Assembly (NCBI RefSeq): GCF_012911865.1
Contig: NZ_JAAXYH010000002.1
Span: 124,001-188,000 of the forward strand
Length of the DNA: 64,000 bases
Source: Shewanella salipaludis
Lineage (GTDB): Bacteria; Pseudomonadota; Gammaproteobacteria; Enterobacterales; Shewanellaceae
Direction: 5' to 3'
How positions within the stretch are numbered: position 1 is the first letter of the stretch; every line of letters begins with the position of its first letter. Positions 9,544 through 19,160 of this stretch are shown in pieces. The translations under genes and the position numbers were made by a program. A model generated the notes under the pieces. That model was given only the letters and a program-made list of their open reading frames with translations. It was not told the origin of the DNA and made no database searches.

Positions 9544-11913
9544 TTAAGCGTGTGCTTCGGCCAAATACAACCAAGTATCGATCACTGTATCAGGATTCAG
9601 CGACACTGTATCTATGCCCTGCTCGACCAACCAGGCGGCGAAATCCGCGTGATCCGAAGGTCCCTGACCACAGATACCCACGTAGGCACCCTTGGCCTTG
9701 GCGGCTTTGATGGCCATGGACAACAGGGCTTTCACCGCGTCGTTACGCTCATCGAACAGGTGGCTGATGATGCCTGAGTCACGGTCCAGACCCAGGGTCA
9801 GCTGAGTCAAATCGTTCGAGCCGATGGAGAAACCATCGAAGTGCTCGAGGAATTGATCCGCCAACAGGGCGTTGGATGGCAATTCACACATCATGATGAC
9901 ACGCAGACCGTCTTTACCCCGCTCCAGGCCTTGTTCTTTCAGCAGCTCTATCACTTGCGCGGCTTCGCTGACGGTACGCACGAAGGGGATCATCACTTCG
10001 ACGTTCTTCAGGCCCATCTCGTTGCGTACCCGCTTGATGGCTTCGCATTCGAGGGCGAAACAGTCACGGAACGACTCTGAGATGTAACGGCTGGCACCAC
10101 GGAAGCCCAGCATAGGGTTTTCTTCTTCCGGCTCGTACTTGTCACCGCCAACCAGGTTAGCGTATTCGTTCGACTTGAAGTCGGACATACGTACTATGAC
10201 TTTCTTCGGGTGGAATGCCGAGGCTATGGTGGCGATGCCCTCGACCAGACGCGCTATGTAGAACTCGACCGGAGAGTCGTAACCGGCGATCATCTCATTG
10301 ATTTCGGTCTGCAGCTCGGCAGACTGCTGGTTGAATTCCAGCAAGGCCTTGGGGTGAATGCCTATCATGCGGTTGATGATGAATTCCAGACGGGCCAGGC
10401 CGACACCTTCGTTAGGCAGGCGGGCAAAATCGAAGGCCCTGTCGGGGTTACCCACGTTCATCATGATTTTCATCGGCAATTCAGGCAGCGCATCGACGCG
10501 ATTGGTTACCACGTCGAATTCTTGCTGGCCTTCGTAGATGAGGCCCGTGTCACCTTCGGCACAAGAGACGGTCACCAACTGACCATTCTTGATGCGCTCG
10601 GTCACGTCGCCACAACCTACTACCGCAGGCACGCCCAGTTCGCGGGCGATGATGGCCGCGTGACAGGTACGGCCGCCACGGTTGGTGACGATGGCGCTGG
10701 CGCGCTTCATGATGGGTTCCCAGTCAGGATCTGTCATGTCGGTGACCAACACATCACCCGGCTGGATTTGATCCATGTCGGCGATGGAGTTCAGTACCTT
10801 AGCCACGCCGCTGCCAATCTTATGGCCTATGGCGCGACCCTCGCAGATGACATCGCCACGGGTTTTCAGGTGATAGCGTTCGATCAATTGTACGTCTTCA
10901 CGGCTGCGGACAGTCTCGGGACGGGCCTGGACTATGTAGAGCTTGCCGTCGTTACCGTCTTTGGCCCACTCGATATCCATGGCACGGCCATAATGCTTCT
11001 CGATGACCATGGCCTGTTTGGCCAGTTCCATCACTTCGGCATCGTTGATTGAGAACTGACGGCGCTGGGCGGCGTCAACATCTTCAATCTTGACTTGCTT
11101 ACCGTGGGCGGCATCGTCTGAGTACACCATCTGGATCAGCTTGCTGCCAATATTGCGGCGCACCACGGCCTTGTGACCTGCGACCAGTGTCGGCTTATGC
11201 ACGTAAAACTCGTCTGGGTTAACTGCGCCCTGCACCACCATTTCACCCAGACCGAAAGATGAAGTGATGAAGACCACGTCGTTGTTGCCAGATTCAGTGT
11301 CCATGGTGAACATCACACCGGAAGACGCCTTGTCCGAGCGCACCATGCGCTGCACACCGGCAGACAGGGCGACGCCCCTGTGGTCATAACCCTGGTGAAC
11401 GCGGTAAGATATGGCGCGGTCGTTGAACAGAGAGGCGTATACGTGCTTGATAGCCACCAGCACTGATTCGAAACCTTTCACATTGAGGAAAGTTTCTTGC
11501 TGACCGGCGAAAGAGGCATCGGGCATGTCTTCGGCGGTAGCGGAGGAGCGCACAGCGAACGAGGCGTCCTGGGTTTCGGCAGCCAGTTTGTCATAAGACT
11601 CACGGATGGCCTGTTCTAATTCGGGTTGGAAAGGGGTATCTATCACCCATTGTCTGATCTGTGCACCCGCTTTGGCCAGTGCGTTGACATCGTCCACATC
11701 CAGTGAATCGAGAATGTCATGAATCTTCTGGTTTACTCCACTTTGCTCAAGAAACTCGTTGAACGCATGGGAAGTTGTCGCAAATCCGCCAGGCACTTGA
11801 ACACCAGCATTGGACAGATTGCTGATCATCTCGCCAAGAGAAGCATTCTTACCGCCAACCAAGTTGACGTCACCCATGCCTAATTCCTGATACCAGAGTA
11901 CGTATTGCTGCAC
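9544..11913 (-). CDS. ppsA: Phosphoenolpyruvate synthase
   Basis: PpsA makes PEP from pyruvate and ATP (giving AMP and phosphate), the entry to gluconeogenesis during growth on lactate, pyruvate or acetate. The protein is 789 residues (E. coli 792). In order it has the N-terminal ATP-binding domain ([10 protein letters not shown] at residues 21-30), the phosphohistidine domain with active-site [15 protein letters not shown] (His near 421), and the C-terminal PEP/pyruvate barrel with GSNDLTQL and catalytic-cysteine GICGQGPSD. Its regulator gene ppsR is divergent, 124 bases away. A HexR-like site lies in that shared region. Confidence 0.97.
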   Translation of the reverse strand: MQQYVLWYQELGMGDVNLVGGKNASLGEMISNLSNAGVQVPGGFATTSHAFNEFLEQSGVNQKIHDILDSLDVDDVNALAKAGAQIRQWVIDTPFQPELEQAIRESYDKLAAETQDASFAVRSSATAEDMPDASFAGQQETFLNVKGFESVLVAIKHVYASLFNDRAISYRVHQGYDHRGVALSAGVQRMVRSDKASSGVMFTMDTESGNNDVVFITSSFGLGEMVVQGAVNPDEFYVHKPTLVAGHKAVVRRNIGSKLIQMVYSDDAAHGKQVKIEDVDAAQRRQFSINDAEVMELAKQAMVIEKHYGRAMDIEWAKDGNDGKLYIVQARPETVRSREDVQLIERYHLKTRGDVICEGRAIGHKIGSGVAKVLNSIADMDQIQPGDVLVTDMTDPDWEPIMKRASAIVTNRGGRTCHAAIIARELGVPAVVGCGDVTERIKNGQLVTVSCAEGDTGLIYEGQQEFDVVTNRVDALPELPMKIMMNVGNPDRAFDFARLPNEGVGLARLEFIINRMIGIHPKALLEFNQQSAELQTEINEMIAGYDSPVEFYIARLVEGIATIASAFHPKKVIVRMSDFKSNEYANLVGGDKYEPEEENPMLGFRGASRYISESFRDCFALECEAIKRVRNEMGLKNVEVMIPFVRTVSEAAQVIELLKEQGLERGKDGLRVIMMCELPSNALLADQFLEHFDGFSIGSNDLTQLTLGLDRDSGIISHLFDERNDAVKALLSMAIKAAKAKGAYVGICGQGPSDHADFAAWLVEQGIDTVSLNPDTVIDTWLYLAEAHA

Positions 11914-12009
11914 AGTTCTATCTCCGCAAGTTTATTTCAGTGGCCCCTTCACACGAGGGCAGCGGCATTTTACACTCCAGCACAAGCAGCGTAAATCTAT
12001 AATTTTATT

Positions 12010-12024
12010 TGTAATTTTATTACT
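12010..12024. promoter_or_regulatory. Candidate HexR operator in the ppsA-ppsR divergent region
   Basis: TGTAATTTTATTACT, an inverted repeat TGTAAT/ATTAC(t), lies 14 bp before ppsR and about 97 bp before ppsA. It matches the HexR operator as I remember it (TGTAATT-n-TTACA type) at all but the last position. HexR is known to control central carbon genes including ppsA in Shewanella. Inferred by eye. Confidence 0.45.
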
Positions 12025-12037
12025 ACAAGAGGTCAGT

Positions 12038-12850
12038 ATGGCACCAAAAGTATTCTACATCTCAGACGGCACGGCGATCACGGCCGAGGTTTTTGGACAT
12101 GCGGTACTCTCTCAATTTCCGTTAGAATTTGAACAGCTTACAATCCCATTTGTCGAAACAATTTCCAAGGCAGAAGCGGTTAAACGCCAAATCAATGATA
12201 GTTTTATTACAACAGGCGAACGGCCATTGGTGTTCCATTCGATAGTCAAAGCGGAAATTCGCGACATCATCTACTCCAGCGAAGGCCTGGATTATGACTT
12301 TTTGAACACCTTCGTGGCGCCACTGGAGCAACATCTTGGGGTCTCGGCCATGCCGGTGCTGCATCGTACCCATGGCAAGGCCAATCACAGCTACGAAACC
12401 CGCATAGATGCCATCAACTTCGCCATGGAAAATGACGATGGCCAGACAATGAAGCACATGGATCACGCAGATCTTGTGCTCCTGGGCGTGTCCCGTTGCG
12501 GCAAGACCCCCTCCAGCCTCTATCTGTCGATGCAGTTCGGCATCAAGGCGGCCAATTATCCCTTTACCGAAGATGACATGGATAATCTCAAGTTGCCCGA
12601 CGCCCTCAAGCGCAACAAGAGCAAACTCTTCGGTTTGACCATAGATCCCGTGCGCCTGCATGAAATTCGCCAGAGCCGCATGGAAAACAGCCGTTACTCT
12701 TCACTGCGCCAATGCCGGCTGGAAGTCAAGGAAGTGGAGATGATGTTCAAACGCGAGCGCATTCCCTATATAGACACCACCAATCACTCGGTAGAAGAAA
12801 TCGCCACCAAGATCCTCGATGTCACAGGCATGGAAAGGCACATGTTCTGA
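12038..12850 (+). CDS. ppsR: PEP synthase regulatory protein (bifunctional kinase/pyrophosphorylase)
   Basis: This DUF299-family protein inactivates PpsA by ADP-dependent phosphorylation of a threonine next to the catalytic histidine, and reactivates it by phosphate-dependent removal. The protein is 270 residues. The family P-loop [11 protein letters not shown] lies near residues 149-159, and the N-terminal [12 protein letters not shown] block is typical. The start ATG at 12038 is preceded by AGAGG. It is divergent from ppsA, its substrate's gene, as in E. coli, and precedes a DAHP synthase gene as ydiA precedes aroH there. Confidence 0.95.
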   Translation: MAPKVFYISDGTAITAEVFGHAVLSQFPLEFEQLTIPFVETISKAEAVKRQINDSFITTGERPLVFHSIVKAEIRDIIYSSEGLDYDFLNTFVAPLEQHLGVSAMPVLHRTHGKANHSYETRIDAINFAMENDDGQTMKHMDHADLVLLGVSRCGKTPSSLYLSMQFGIKAANYPFTEDDMDNLKLPDALKRNKSKLFGLTIDPVRLHEIRQSRMENSRYSSLRQCRLEVKEVEMMFKRERIPYIDTTNHSVEEIATKILDVTGMERHMF

Positions 12851-13031
12851 GACCGAACCATGCCAATTTCCGTTTGGGATCAGCGCTCTTTCGCTGATAT
12901 TTATCTAAGCTGAAGCAAATTCATTGCCCACTTGGTTAGAATTGCGACGATAGGCACTGTGCAGCGCGGCGCGATTCGTTATAATCTTACCAATCTGGCG
13001 AAAAACGCCGCACGCATGCCCGGTATTATGA

Positions 13032-14096
13032 ATGACCATTAAAACAGACGAACTCCGTACGACCTTATTGGCGAAAGTCATCTCACCTGCCCAACTGGCA
13101 TCTGAGTACCCCTTAACTCAGGATGCCGCCGATTATCTGGTGCAACAACGTCGCGAAGTCGAAGCCATCATAGCGGGTGAAGATCAGCGGCTGTTGGTGA
13201 TCATAGGCCCCTGCTCCATCCACGATACCAAGGCGGCGCTGGAGTATGCCGGCCGCCTGGCCAAGCTGCACCAGGAACTCAAAGAGGATCTCTGCATCCT
13301 GATGCGGGTCTACTTCGAGAAGCCACGCACCATAGTAGGTTGGAAGGGCTTGATCTCGGATCCGGATCTCGATGGCAGCTTCAGCCCCAACAAGGGCCTG
13401 CGTCTGGCGCGCCAGCTGCTGCAGCAAATTACCGAACTTAAACTGCCGATAGCCACAGAGTTTCTCGACATGGTCAACGGTCAATATATTGCCGACTTAG
13501 TCACTTGGGGCGCCATCGGCGCCCGCACCACTGAGAGCCAAATTCACCGCGAGATGGCCTCGGCCCTCTCCTGCCCGGTCGGTTTCAAGAATGGCACCGA
13601 CGGCAATATCAATATCGCCGTGGATGCCGTGCGTGCCGCCAAGGTGCCGCACATTTTCTATTCGCCGGACAAAGACGGCGCCATGGCTGTGTATCGCACC
13701 CATGGCAACCCCTTCGGCCACATCATATTGCGTGGCGGCAAGACGCCCAACTACTTTGCCGCCGACATAGAAAAAGCCAGGGTACAGCTGGAAGCCGCGG
13801 GGATCTCCCAGCGCATGGTGGTGGACTTCAGCCACGGCAACAGCGAAAAAAATCATAAGAAGCAATTGGACGTCGCCGCAGACATCATGGCGCAGATGCG
13901 CAGCGGCAGCACAGCCATCGCCGGCATCATGGCGGAAAGCTTCATTCAGGAAGGCAATCAGAAGGTGGTTGCCGGTGAGCCCCTCTGCTACGGCAAGAGC
14001 ATCACAGACGCCTGCCTGCACTGGGACGACTCGGAGAAACTGCTGCGGGACCTGGCCGCGGCATCGAGAGCGCGCCGCGCCTTGCTCGCAAAATAA
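13032..14096 (+). CDS. aroG: 3-deoxy-7-phosphoheptulonate (DAHP) synthase, class I
   Basis: This enzyme condenses PEP with erythrose-4-phosphate, the first step of the shikimate pathway. The 354-residue length fits the AroF/G/H class. The motifs LVIIGPCSIHD (near residue 56), KPRTIVGWKGL (near 97) and GIMAESF... near 300 are the PEP/metal-binding blocks. I cannot assign the feedback type (Tyr, Phe or Trp) from sequence alone; position next to ppsR parallels E. coli aroH. A TATAAT at 12980-12985 is a possible -10 element. A strong terminator follows at 14171-14200. Confidence 0.93.
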   Translation: MTIKTDELRTTLLAKVISPAQLASEYPLTQDAADYLVQQRREVEAIIAGEDQRLLVIIGPCSIHDTKAALEYAGRLAKLHQELKEDLCILMRVYFEKPRTIVGWKGLISDPDLDGSFSPNKGLRLARQLLQQITELKLPIATEFLDMVNGQYIADLVTWGAIGARTTESQIHREMASALSCPVGFKNGTDGNINIAVDAVRAAKVPHIFYSPDKDGAMAVYRTHGNPFGHIILRGGKTPNYFAADIEKARVQLEAAGISQRMVVDFSHGNSEKNHKKQLDVAADIMAQMRSGSTAIAGIMAESFIQEGNQKVVAGEPLCYGKSITDACLHWDDSEKLLRDLAAASRARRALLAK

Positions 14097-14170
14097 CCTT
14101 ATTGCGGCACCCTGTTGCGGCCCTGCGCCGCTGCAGCATGGCTCTTCATATATGGCCTTGTACCCCATAT

Positions 14171-14200
14171 AAAAAAGGCTTCCTTCGGGAAGCCTTTTTT
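14171..14200. terminator. Bidirectional terminator between DAHP synthase and chitinase genes
   Basis: GGCTTCC-TTCG-GGAAGCC with six A before and six T after: a stable UUCG-type tetraloop hairpin usable by both convergent transcripts. Confidence 0.93.
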
Positions 14201-14264
14201 ATCCTCATACGGCGAATGAATTGCGCCAGGGAAGCCGACTCATTCGCCGCTCTCTAAGGCGCCC

Positions 14265-17200
14265 CTAGGGCAAGTTACAGAGGAAACGCCAACTGCCGCT
14301 GCTGCCCGGACTGTCCTGAGTCCACCACAGGGCCTCGAACACGGCGCTGGCATTTTTCATCCGATCGCCCGTGGCCGCATGGCTTGGATTGCCCTGCCAG
14401 TCTTTCTGGGGAAAATCCGGATAGGCAGGGATCAGACTCGCGTCTATGCCGGCCGCCGCACAACCATCCTCGGGTGGCGGGCAGGCCGCAGGCTCGGTAT
14501 CACAGTCGGCCGATGGCAATTGCGGGCCGGCCCCCTCGCTGCCGAAACCATAGGTCTCACCGTTGAAACTCACACTGAAGTTCGACGGCATGGCCACGGG
14601 CAGGTAATACTTGATGCTGCCGGCAAAACTCGCGCCGGGCGCCAGGCTCTTCCAGCTCGGCAGGGTAAACTTGACCCTGTGGAAGTCCTTTTCCAGTCCG
14701 CCTATGTTGTTGCCGGCGGCGTTCGAGCCATCGGCCACCACGGTCAGCCCCATGCCGGACTCGTCGCTTATCACCGCCGAAGTGGCGGTGGCGATGTCGA
14801 ACGCTATCTCGGCGCCGCCCGGAATGGTCACATGACTGTGATTGCTTATGGTCAGTGTCGGCGTGATGGGATAGTTGCTGTCACCCTGCTTGAAGCCCGA
14901 GAGGCTGGCACTCAAGTCCAGCGCCTGCTGCGGCCTGGGTTGATTGCTCAGCCGGTTGCCGTAGGGCGTGGCGGTGGCGAAGGCGTTATAGGCGATGCTG
15001 GTCATGGTATCCCCTATGTAGAATTCGCCCTGGCCGGCGTTGCGGCTCGGGTACCAGGCGAAGTCACCGGCCAATTCCCAGAACATCACCCCGCCTATGC
15101 CCTTGTCCAGCACATACTGCACCTTGCGGCCCATGGCTTGTTCATCTTCGGTCGACAGGAATACCTTCTTGAGCGGATTCCATAACCAGGACGACTCGGC
15201 CACGGCATCGTAATGACGCTCATAGGTGCCGGTCAGCCTATCCGACGGCAAGCTGGGATCCAGACCATAGTCGGCCAGGTAACTGCCGCTGATCCCCTGC
15301 TCCAGGTTCTTGGCATGCCACATGGGATTGGATCCGGCGAACATCTCGGCGCCATGAATATCGAGATCGTGCCACAGGTTGTCTATCCCCTGGGCACCAT
15401 AACCACAGTTTGCGGTGCCATCCCCGGTCCCCGTAGGGCAGGCCGTCTGATCCGGGTAGGCCGCCAGTCCCCATAAGCCGTTGGTGCCACCGCTGACATT
15501 CTGCCAACCCCGGGTGTAGTAAGGAATGCCTATGTTGATCCGCCCTGCGGGCATGGCCCCGCGGAAATAATGGTAGGCCCAGTCGGTGTTGAGATAGCCT
15601 ATCCCTCCATACTGCACAGTGCTGTACACATCCCAGAAGGCCAGCTCGGCATCGCTGCCTGTGTCGAACAGGGCGGCATTATGGCCGACGAAGTCGTTCC
15701 AGGCACCGTGCAGGTCATAGCTCATGATGTTGACGTAATCCAGGTAACGCGTCATCTGGTACGCCTCCATCCCCCGCAGCAGGTAACCCGAGGCCGGCGC
15801 GGCGACCGTCAGCATGTAGTGCCTGCCGTCGGCCAAGCCTGCGGCGTCGAGCCTCTCGCGCAGTGTCTGCATCAGCGCATCGTATTGCTTGAACAGACTG
15901 GCGCGCAGGGGCTCGGACACGGCGAAATCGTCCGGATTGCCCGACTTGGCCATGGAGGTCGCATATTCATAGTCTATGTCGGCACCATCGAAGCCATAGG
16001 TGCGCAGGAAGGCAACCACAGAATCGGCGAAGGTGTCCATGCCCTGCTGGGTCTTGGTCATCTCATAGAAGCCCCCGCTGGCCACCCTGGCCCCAGTGTC
16101 ATCGAAATAGCCGCCGGTTTCGGCCCAGCCACCGATGGAGATCAGTGTCTTGACGTTCGGATGCAGTTTCTTGTACTTGTTCAGCAGGTTGAAGTGGCCC
16201 TTGTAGGCGTAGGTCGGGTCCATCTCGGCGCCCGCGACCCCGTCCCAGGTCATGCCGGTGGCGGCATTGTCTGGACTGGCGGGATCGCCGACTGAGATGT
16301 GATTGCTCGCATCTATGTGGGCGAAGGCGTAGTTGATATGGGTGATCTTGTCCCAGGGTATGTCCTTGGCCAGATAGGCCGCCTGATGGTTTTTCCCTGT
16401 GCGCCAGGAGGTGAAGTAACCTATGATGCGCCGCGCATGATCCGCGCCCATCTTCTCGCGGCCGGACTCGTCATACACCAGGCAGTAACGCGAGTTGCCG
16501 AGCAGGCCTTCGGGGCGACAGGCTTCATCGTCACCCGTCTGGGTTCCGGCAAATCCCGTCAGCGCCGTCGACAGACTGCTGGCCCCCTGGCTATCCACAG
16601 CCTCGGCCTGCAGCCGCAGCGGCCCGGCGCTCGGCGCGGTGTAACTGGCGCTGTAGGGAGCACTGGCATCTTCGCCTATCAGTTCACCATTGACCCAGAA
16701 ACGCACGCCGGCAAGCTCACCCTCGGGATCGCTGGCCTCGGCCGTCAATGCCAGTGGAGTGTTCAACGTCAGGACAAAGTTATCCGCCGGCGCCGTCAGG
16801 CTGACCCTCGGCGCCTGATTGCCTATGTTTGCCGTGAGCTTGATGGGTTGGGACACGCCGCTGGCCTCGTGGCTGTCATAGGCCTTGGTCTGCAACAGAT
16901 ACACGCCGGCGCTGGCCGCCTGCCAATTGAAGCTGAAGGGGGCACTGCTATCGGTCGCCACCAGCAGGTCGTTGACCCACAACTCGAGCTTCACCAGGGT
17001 ATCGCCCGCATCCGGGTCGCTCGCCGATGCCATTATGGTCACCTCATCGCCCACTAAGACAGCGCTGTCATTTTGTGGTGAAACAATGGCAGTCACCGGC
17101 GGCAAGTTTGACCCGCTGCCGCATTCCCCCAGCGTCTGCCACACGCCCCACTGGCCGGTTTGGGCCGGATTTTCATTTGTGGTCCACCATTGGTTTCGAT

Positions 17201-17381
17201 ACAAGATGTCCAGGTAAGTCACGTCCGTCGGAACGGCATAGACTTGTGCCGCCGACCAGGGCGCGGCGTCGCTGCAGTCGACTGCGGCGGCATGGGCATT
17301 CGATCCCATGGCCAACAAGGCCAGCCCGAGGGCCGTCGCGAGCGGCGAGCGCCAGCCGGCATTGGCTTTCATATCACTCAT
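14265..17381 (-). CDS. Secreted multidomain chitinase, GH18
   Basis: A 1038-residue extracellular enzyme that should hydrolyse chitin. Order seen: a signal peptide ending ...GSNAHAAA (about residue 33); a CBM5/12-like chitin-binding module (NQWWTTNENPAQTGQWGVWQ, residues 63-82); two Ig-like domains with repeating SDP(D/E)G motifs (about 95-185 and 190-280). The GH18 barrel (about 320-820) carries the complete catalytic motif DGADIDYE near residue 467. It is followed by a beta-sandwich region and a second chitin-binding-like module at the C-terminus (ALWWTQDSPGSSGSW). Cysteines near both ends suggest disulfides. It stands alone, with a 350-bp leader region containing a hairpin. Substrate is inferred from the family. 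Confidence 0.9.
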   Translation of the reverse strand: MSDMKANAGWRSPLATALGLALLAMGSNAHAAAVDCSDAAPWSAAQVYAVPTDVTYLDILYRNQWWTTNENPAQTGQWGVWQTLGECGSGSNLPPVTAIVSPQNDSAVLVGDEVTIMASASDPDAGDTLVKLELWVNDLLVATDSSAPFSFNWQAASAGVYLLQTKAYDSHEASGVSQPIKLTANIGNQAPRVSLTAPADNFVLTLNTPLALTAEASDPEGELAGVRFWVNGELIGEDASAPYSASYTAPSAGPLRLQAEAVDSQGASSLSTALTGFAGTQTGDDEACRPEGLLGNSRYCLVYDESGREKMGADHARRIIGYFTSWRTGKNHQAAYLAKDIPWDKITHINYAFAHIDASNHISVGDPASPDNAATGMTWDGVAGAEMDPTYAYKGHFNLLNKYKKLHPNVKTLISIGGWAETGGYFDDTGARVASGGFYEMTKTQQGMDTFADSVVAFLRTYGFDGADIDYEYATSMAKSGNPDDFAVSEPLRASLFKQYDALMQTLRERLDAAGLADGRHYMLTVAAPASGYLLRGMEAYQMTRYLDYVNIMSYDLHGAWNDFVGHNAALFDTGSDAELAFWDVYSTVQYGGIGYLNTDWAYHYFRGAMPAGRINIGIPYYTRGWQNVSGGTNGLWGLAAYPDQTACPTGTGDGTANCGYGAQGIDNLWHDLDIHGAEMFAGSNPMWHAKNLEQGISGSYLADYGLDPSLPSDRLTGTYERHYDAVAESSWLWNPLKKVFLSTEDEQAMGRKVQYVLDKGIGGVMFWELAGDFAWYPSRNAGQGEFYIGDTMTSIAYNAFATATPYGNRLSNQPRPQQALDLSASLSGFKQGDSNYPITPTLTISNHSHVTIPGGAEIAFDIATATSAVISDESGMGLTVVADGSNAAGNNIGGLEKDFHRVKFTLPSWKSLAPGASFAGSIKYYLPVAMPSNFSVSFNGETYGFGSEGAGPQLPSADCDTEPAACPPPEDGCAAAGIDASLIPAYPDFPQKDWQGNPSHAATGDRMKNASAVFEALWWTQDSPGSSGSWRFLCNLP

Positions 17382-17732
17382 GAGTAAATTCCTTTTTCGG
17401 TATTGAAGTTAATGTCGCCAATCCCCTGTGCCGGAGACGGGCTCCGGCAGCGACCAAGGCCAGTGATTAAGACCAGTGACGACCCTAACAACTTACGCTC
17501 ATGTTTAAAATTTGTTAATAGCCAGGATATATTTTTAAGTGAATGCTTATAACAAAAGGATGAACGGGCACAATAATGGGTCTGGGGTAAACCGCTGACG
17601 CAAGCCGAGGCCGAGGCCGAAAGCCTGGCCGGCAACCCCAGATGCGGCACGCGCCGCGACATGACTATCATAATGGCGCCAAACTGCGTACAATACGCGC
17701 CCTTGTTTAGCCGCATAACCTCAGGTTGCCGT
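17382..17732. other. Divergent intergenic region with a hairpin, no gene seen
   Basis: This 351-bp stretch separates the chitinase start from the thioesterase start. TGCCGGAG-ACGGG-CTCCGGCA (17429-17449) is an 8-bp stem without a T-tract, in the chitinase leader. GAGGCC is repeated near 17606-17620. I see no convincing coding sequence. Confidence 0.5.
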
Positions 17733-18158
17733 ATGTCCTTCACAGAAACCCCAAGCCACTATTCCGACGCAGTGAGTCAACGCATCGAAGACTCGGAAGC
17801 CAGGGTGATCAAAGCCGTGTTTCCTTCGATCACCAACCACCACAACACCCTCTTCGGTGGCGAGGCCCTGGCCTGGATGGACGAAACCGCCTTCATCGCG
17901 GCGACACGTTTCTGCCGCAAGACCCTGGTTACCGTCAGCTCGGACAGGATAGACTTCAAGAAGCCGATCCCTGCGGGCAGCCTGGCGGAGCTGATCGCCC
18001 GGGTGATCTATGTGGGCAACACCTCACTCAAGGTCGAAGTGAATATCTTCGTCGAAGACATGTATCAAGATCACAGGGAACACGCCATCCGCGGGGTATT
18101 CACCTTCGTGGCCGTGGACGAAGACCGCAATCCTACCAAGGTGTGGACTCAGGAATAG
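17733..18158 (+). CDS. Hot-dog acyl-CoA thioesterase (YciA-like)
   Basis: A 141-residue single hot-dog domain. HHNTLFGGEALAWMDETA (residues 30-47) contains the helix and catalytic aspartate pattern of the acyl-CoA hydrolase/YciA group, and IDFKKPIPAGSLAEL is the matching beta-strand block. It should release free CoA from acyl-CoAs; substrate range is unknown. The ATG at 17733 is chosen over an upstream in-frame start at 17661 because the homologous region begins here and a TCAGG precedes it. It stands alone on the plus strand. Confidence 0.85.
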   Translation: MSFTETPSHYSDAVSQRIEDSEARVIKAVFPSITNHHNTLFGGEALAWMDETAFIAATRFCRKTLVTVSSDRIDFKKPIPAGSLAELIARVIYVGNTSLKVEVNIFVEDMYQDHREHAIRGVFTFVAVDEDRNPTKVWTQE

Positions 18159-18240
18159 CAGCCTTAGTCCGTATGCTCCCGGAACCGGCGACAGGCTAGG
18201 TCGCAGCACTCGCTGCGGCCGCCAAGCCCGACTCACATGA

Positions 18241-18320
18241 GCCGCCCTTGATATTAGCCGCCCTTGGTATAAGCCACTCTTGATATAAACCCTTCTTGAT
18301 ATAAGCCGTTCTTTATATAA
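18241..18320 (+). repeat. 16-bp x5 imperfect tandem repeat
   Basis: Five consecutive 16-bp units at 18241, 18257, 18273, 18289 and 18305, consensus GCCGCTCTTGATATAA. The last units end in TATAAA-rich sequence about 100 bp upstream of the response-regulator start, so copy number could move or create promoter elements. There is no spacer between units, so this is not a CRISPR. Confidence 0.9.
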
Positions 18321-18424
18321 AAAAAGAAATCGCCAAGTACATAAATAAAGCGATAGGCTCGGCAATTACTTTTCTGTTACATTGTTTCATCTTCACGCGC
18401 CACTAACCTAAATTATATAAAGCC

Positions 18425-19084
18425 ATGAAGTTTGAAAACCTGACTATTATCATCGCAGACGACCACCCTCTGTTCAGAAATGCCCTGCGCCAGGCGCTCG
18501 GCATGGCCTTCAGCGACACCCTATGGTTCGAGGCCGACAGTGCCGAAGCCCTGCAAGCCGTGCTGGACCAAGCCGCTGCTTGCGACCTTATCCTGCTGGA
18601 TCTGCAGATGCCGGGCTCCCATGGTTACTCGACCCTGATCCACCTGAGATCCCACTACCCCGACTTGCCCGTGGTGGTAATCTCGGCCCACGAAGACATC
18701 AACACCATCAGCCGCGCCATACATTATGGCGGCGCCGCTTTCATCCCCAAGTCGGCCTCGATGGACACCCTGGAAGCGGCGCTGACCGCCGTACTCAGTG
18801 GCGACATCTGGCTGCCGCCGGGGACAAACATCATCCCCATAGAAGATGACGCGGTTGATCAGATGGCGAGCAAGTTGTCGGACCTGACCCCGCAGCAATA
18901 CAAGGTGCTGCAGATGTTTGCCGAAGGCCTGCTCAACAAACAAATCGCCTACGATCTCGGGGTATCCGAAGCCACCATCAAGGCCCATGCCACGGCGATA
19001 TTCCGCAAACTCGGGGTACGCAACCGCACCCAGGCGGTGATCGCGCTGCAGCAATTGGGAATGGATAAGCGCGAGCTGAGCTGA
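18425..19084 (+). CDS. NarL/LuxR-type response regulator, CrbR/ErdR-like
   Basis: A 219-residue two-domain regulator. The receiver has the acidic pair in IIADDHPLFRNALRQ, the phospho-acceptor aspartate in LILLDLQMPG (near residue 57) and the lysine in FIPKSAS (near 109). The HTH-LuxR region LTPQQYKVLQMFAEGLLNKQ to FRKLGVRNRTQAV follows at 155-210. The wording of the HTH resembles CrbR of Vibrio and ErdR of Pseudomonas, which control the acetate switch with an unlinked hybrid kinase (CrbS/MxtR). No kinase is adjacent; a kinase of that type begins leaving the window at 63611. The specific assignment is inference. Confidence 0.85.
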   Translation: MKFENLTIIIADDHPLFRNALRQALGMAFSDTLWFEADSAEALQAVLDQAAACDLILLDLQMPGSHGYSTLIHLRSHYPDLPVVVISAHEDINTISRAIHYGGAAFIPKSASMDTLEAALTAVLSGDIWLPPGTNIIPIEDDAVDQMASKLSDLTPQQYKVLQMFAEGLLNKQIAYDLGVSEATIKAHATAIFRKLGVRNRTQAVIALQQLGMDKRELS

Positions 19085-19101
19085 TATTAACCAGCCAACA
19101 G

Positions 19102-19127
19102 AAAAGGCAGCCATGGGCTGCCTTTTT
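19102..19127 (+). terminator. Terminator after the response regulator
   Basis: AAGGCAGCC-ATG-GGCTGCCTT with flanking A and T runs, 18 bases after the stop. It could also serve the convergent fghA transcript. Confidence 0.88.
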
Positions 19128-19160
19128 CGATCCCCTGGCTCATGCCGGCCAGGCTCTTGG

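Noticed and set aside
12900..13031. TrpR or TyrR operator ahead of the DAHP synthase gene
   Set aside because: I looked for an ACTAGT-type or TGTAAA-N6-TTTACA palindrome and found none convincing.
18241..18320. CRISPR array
   Set aside because: Units are 16 bp and contiguous without spacers, and no cas genes are present.
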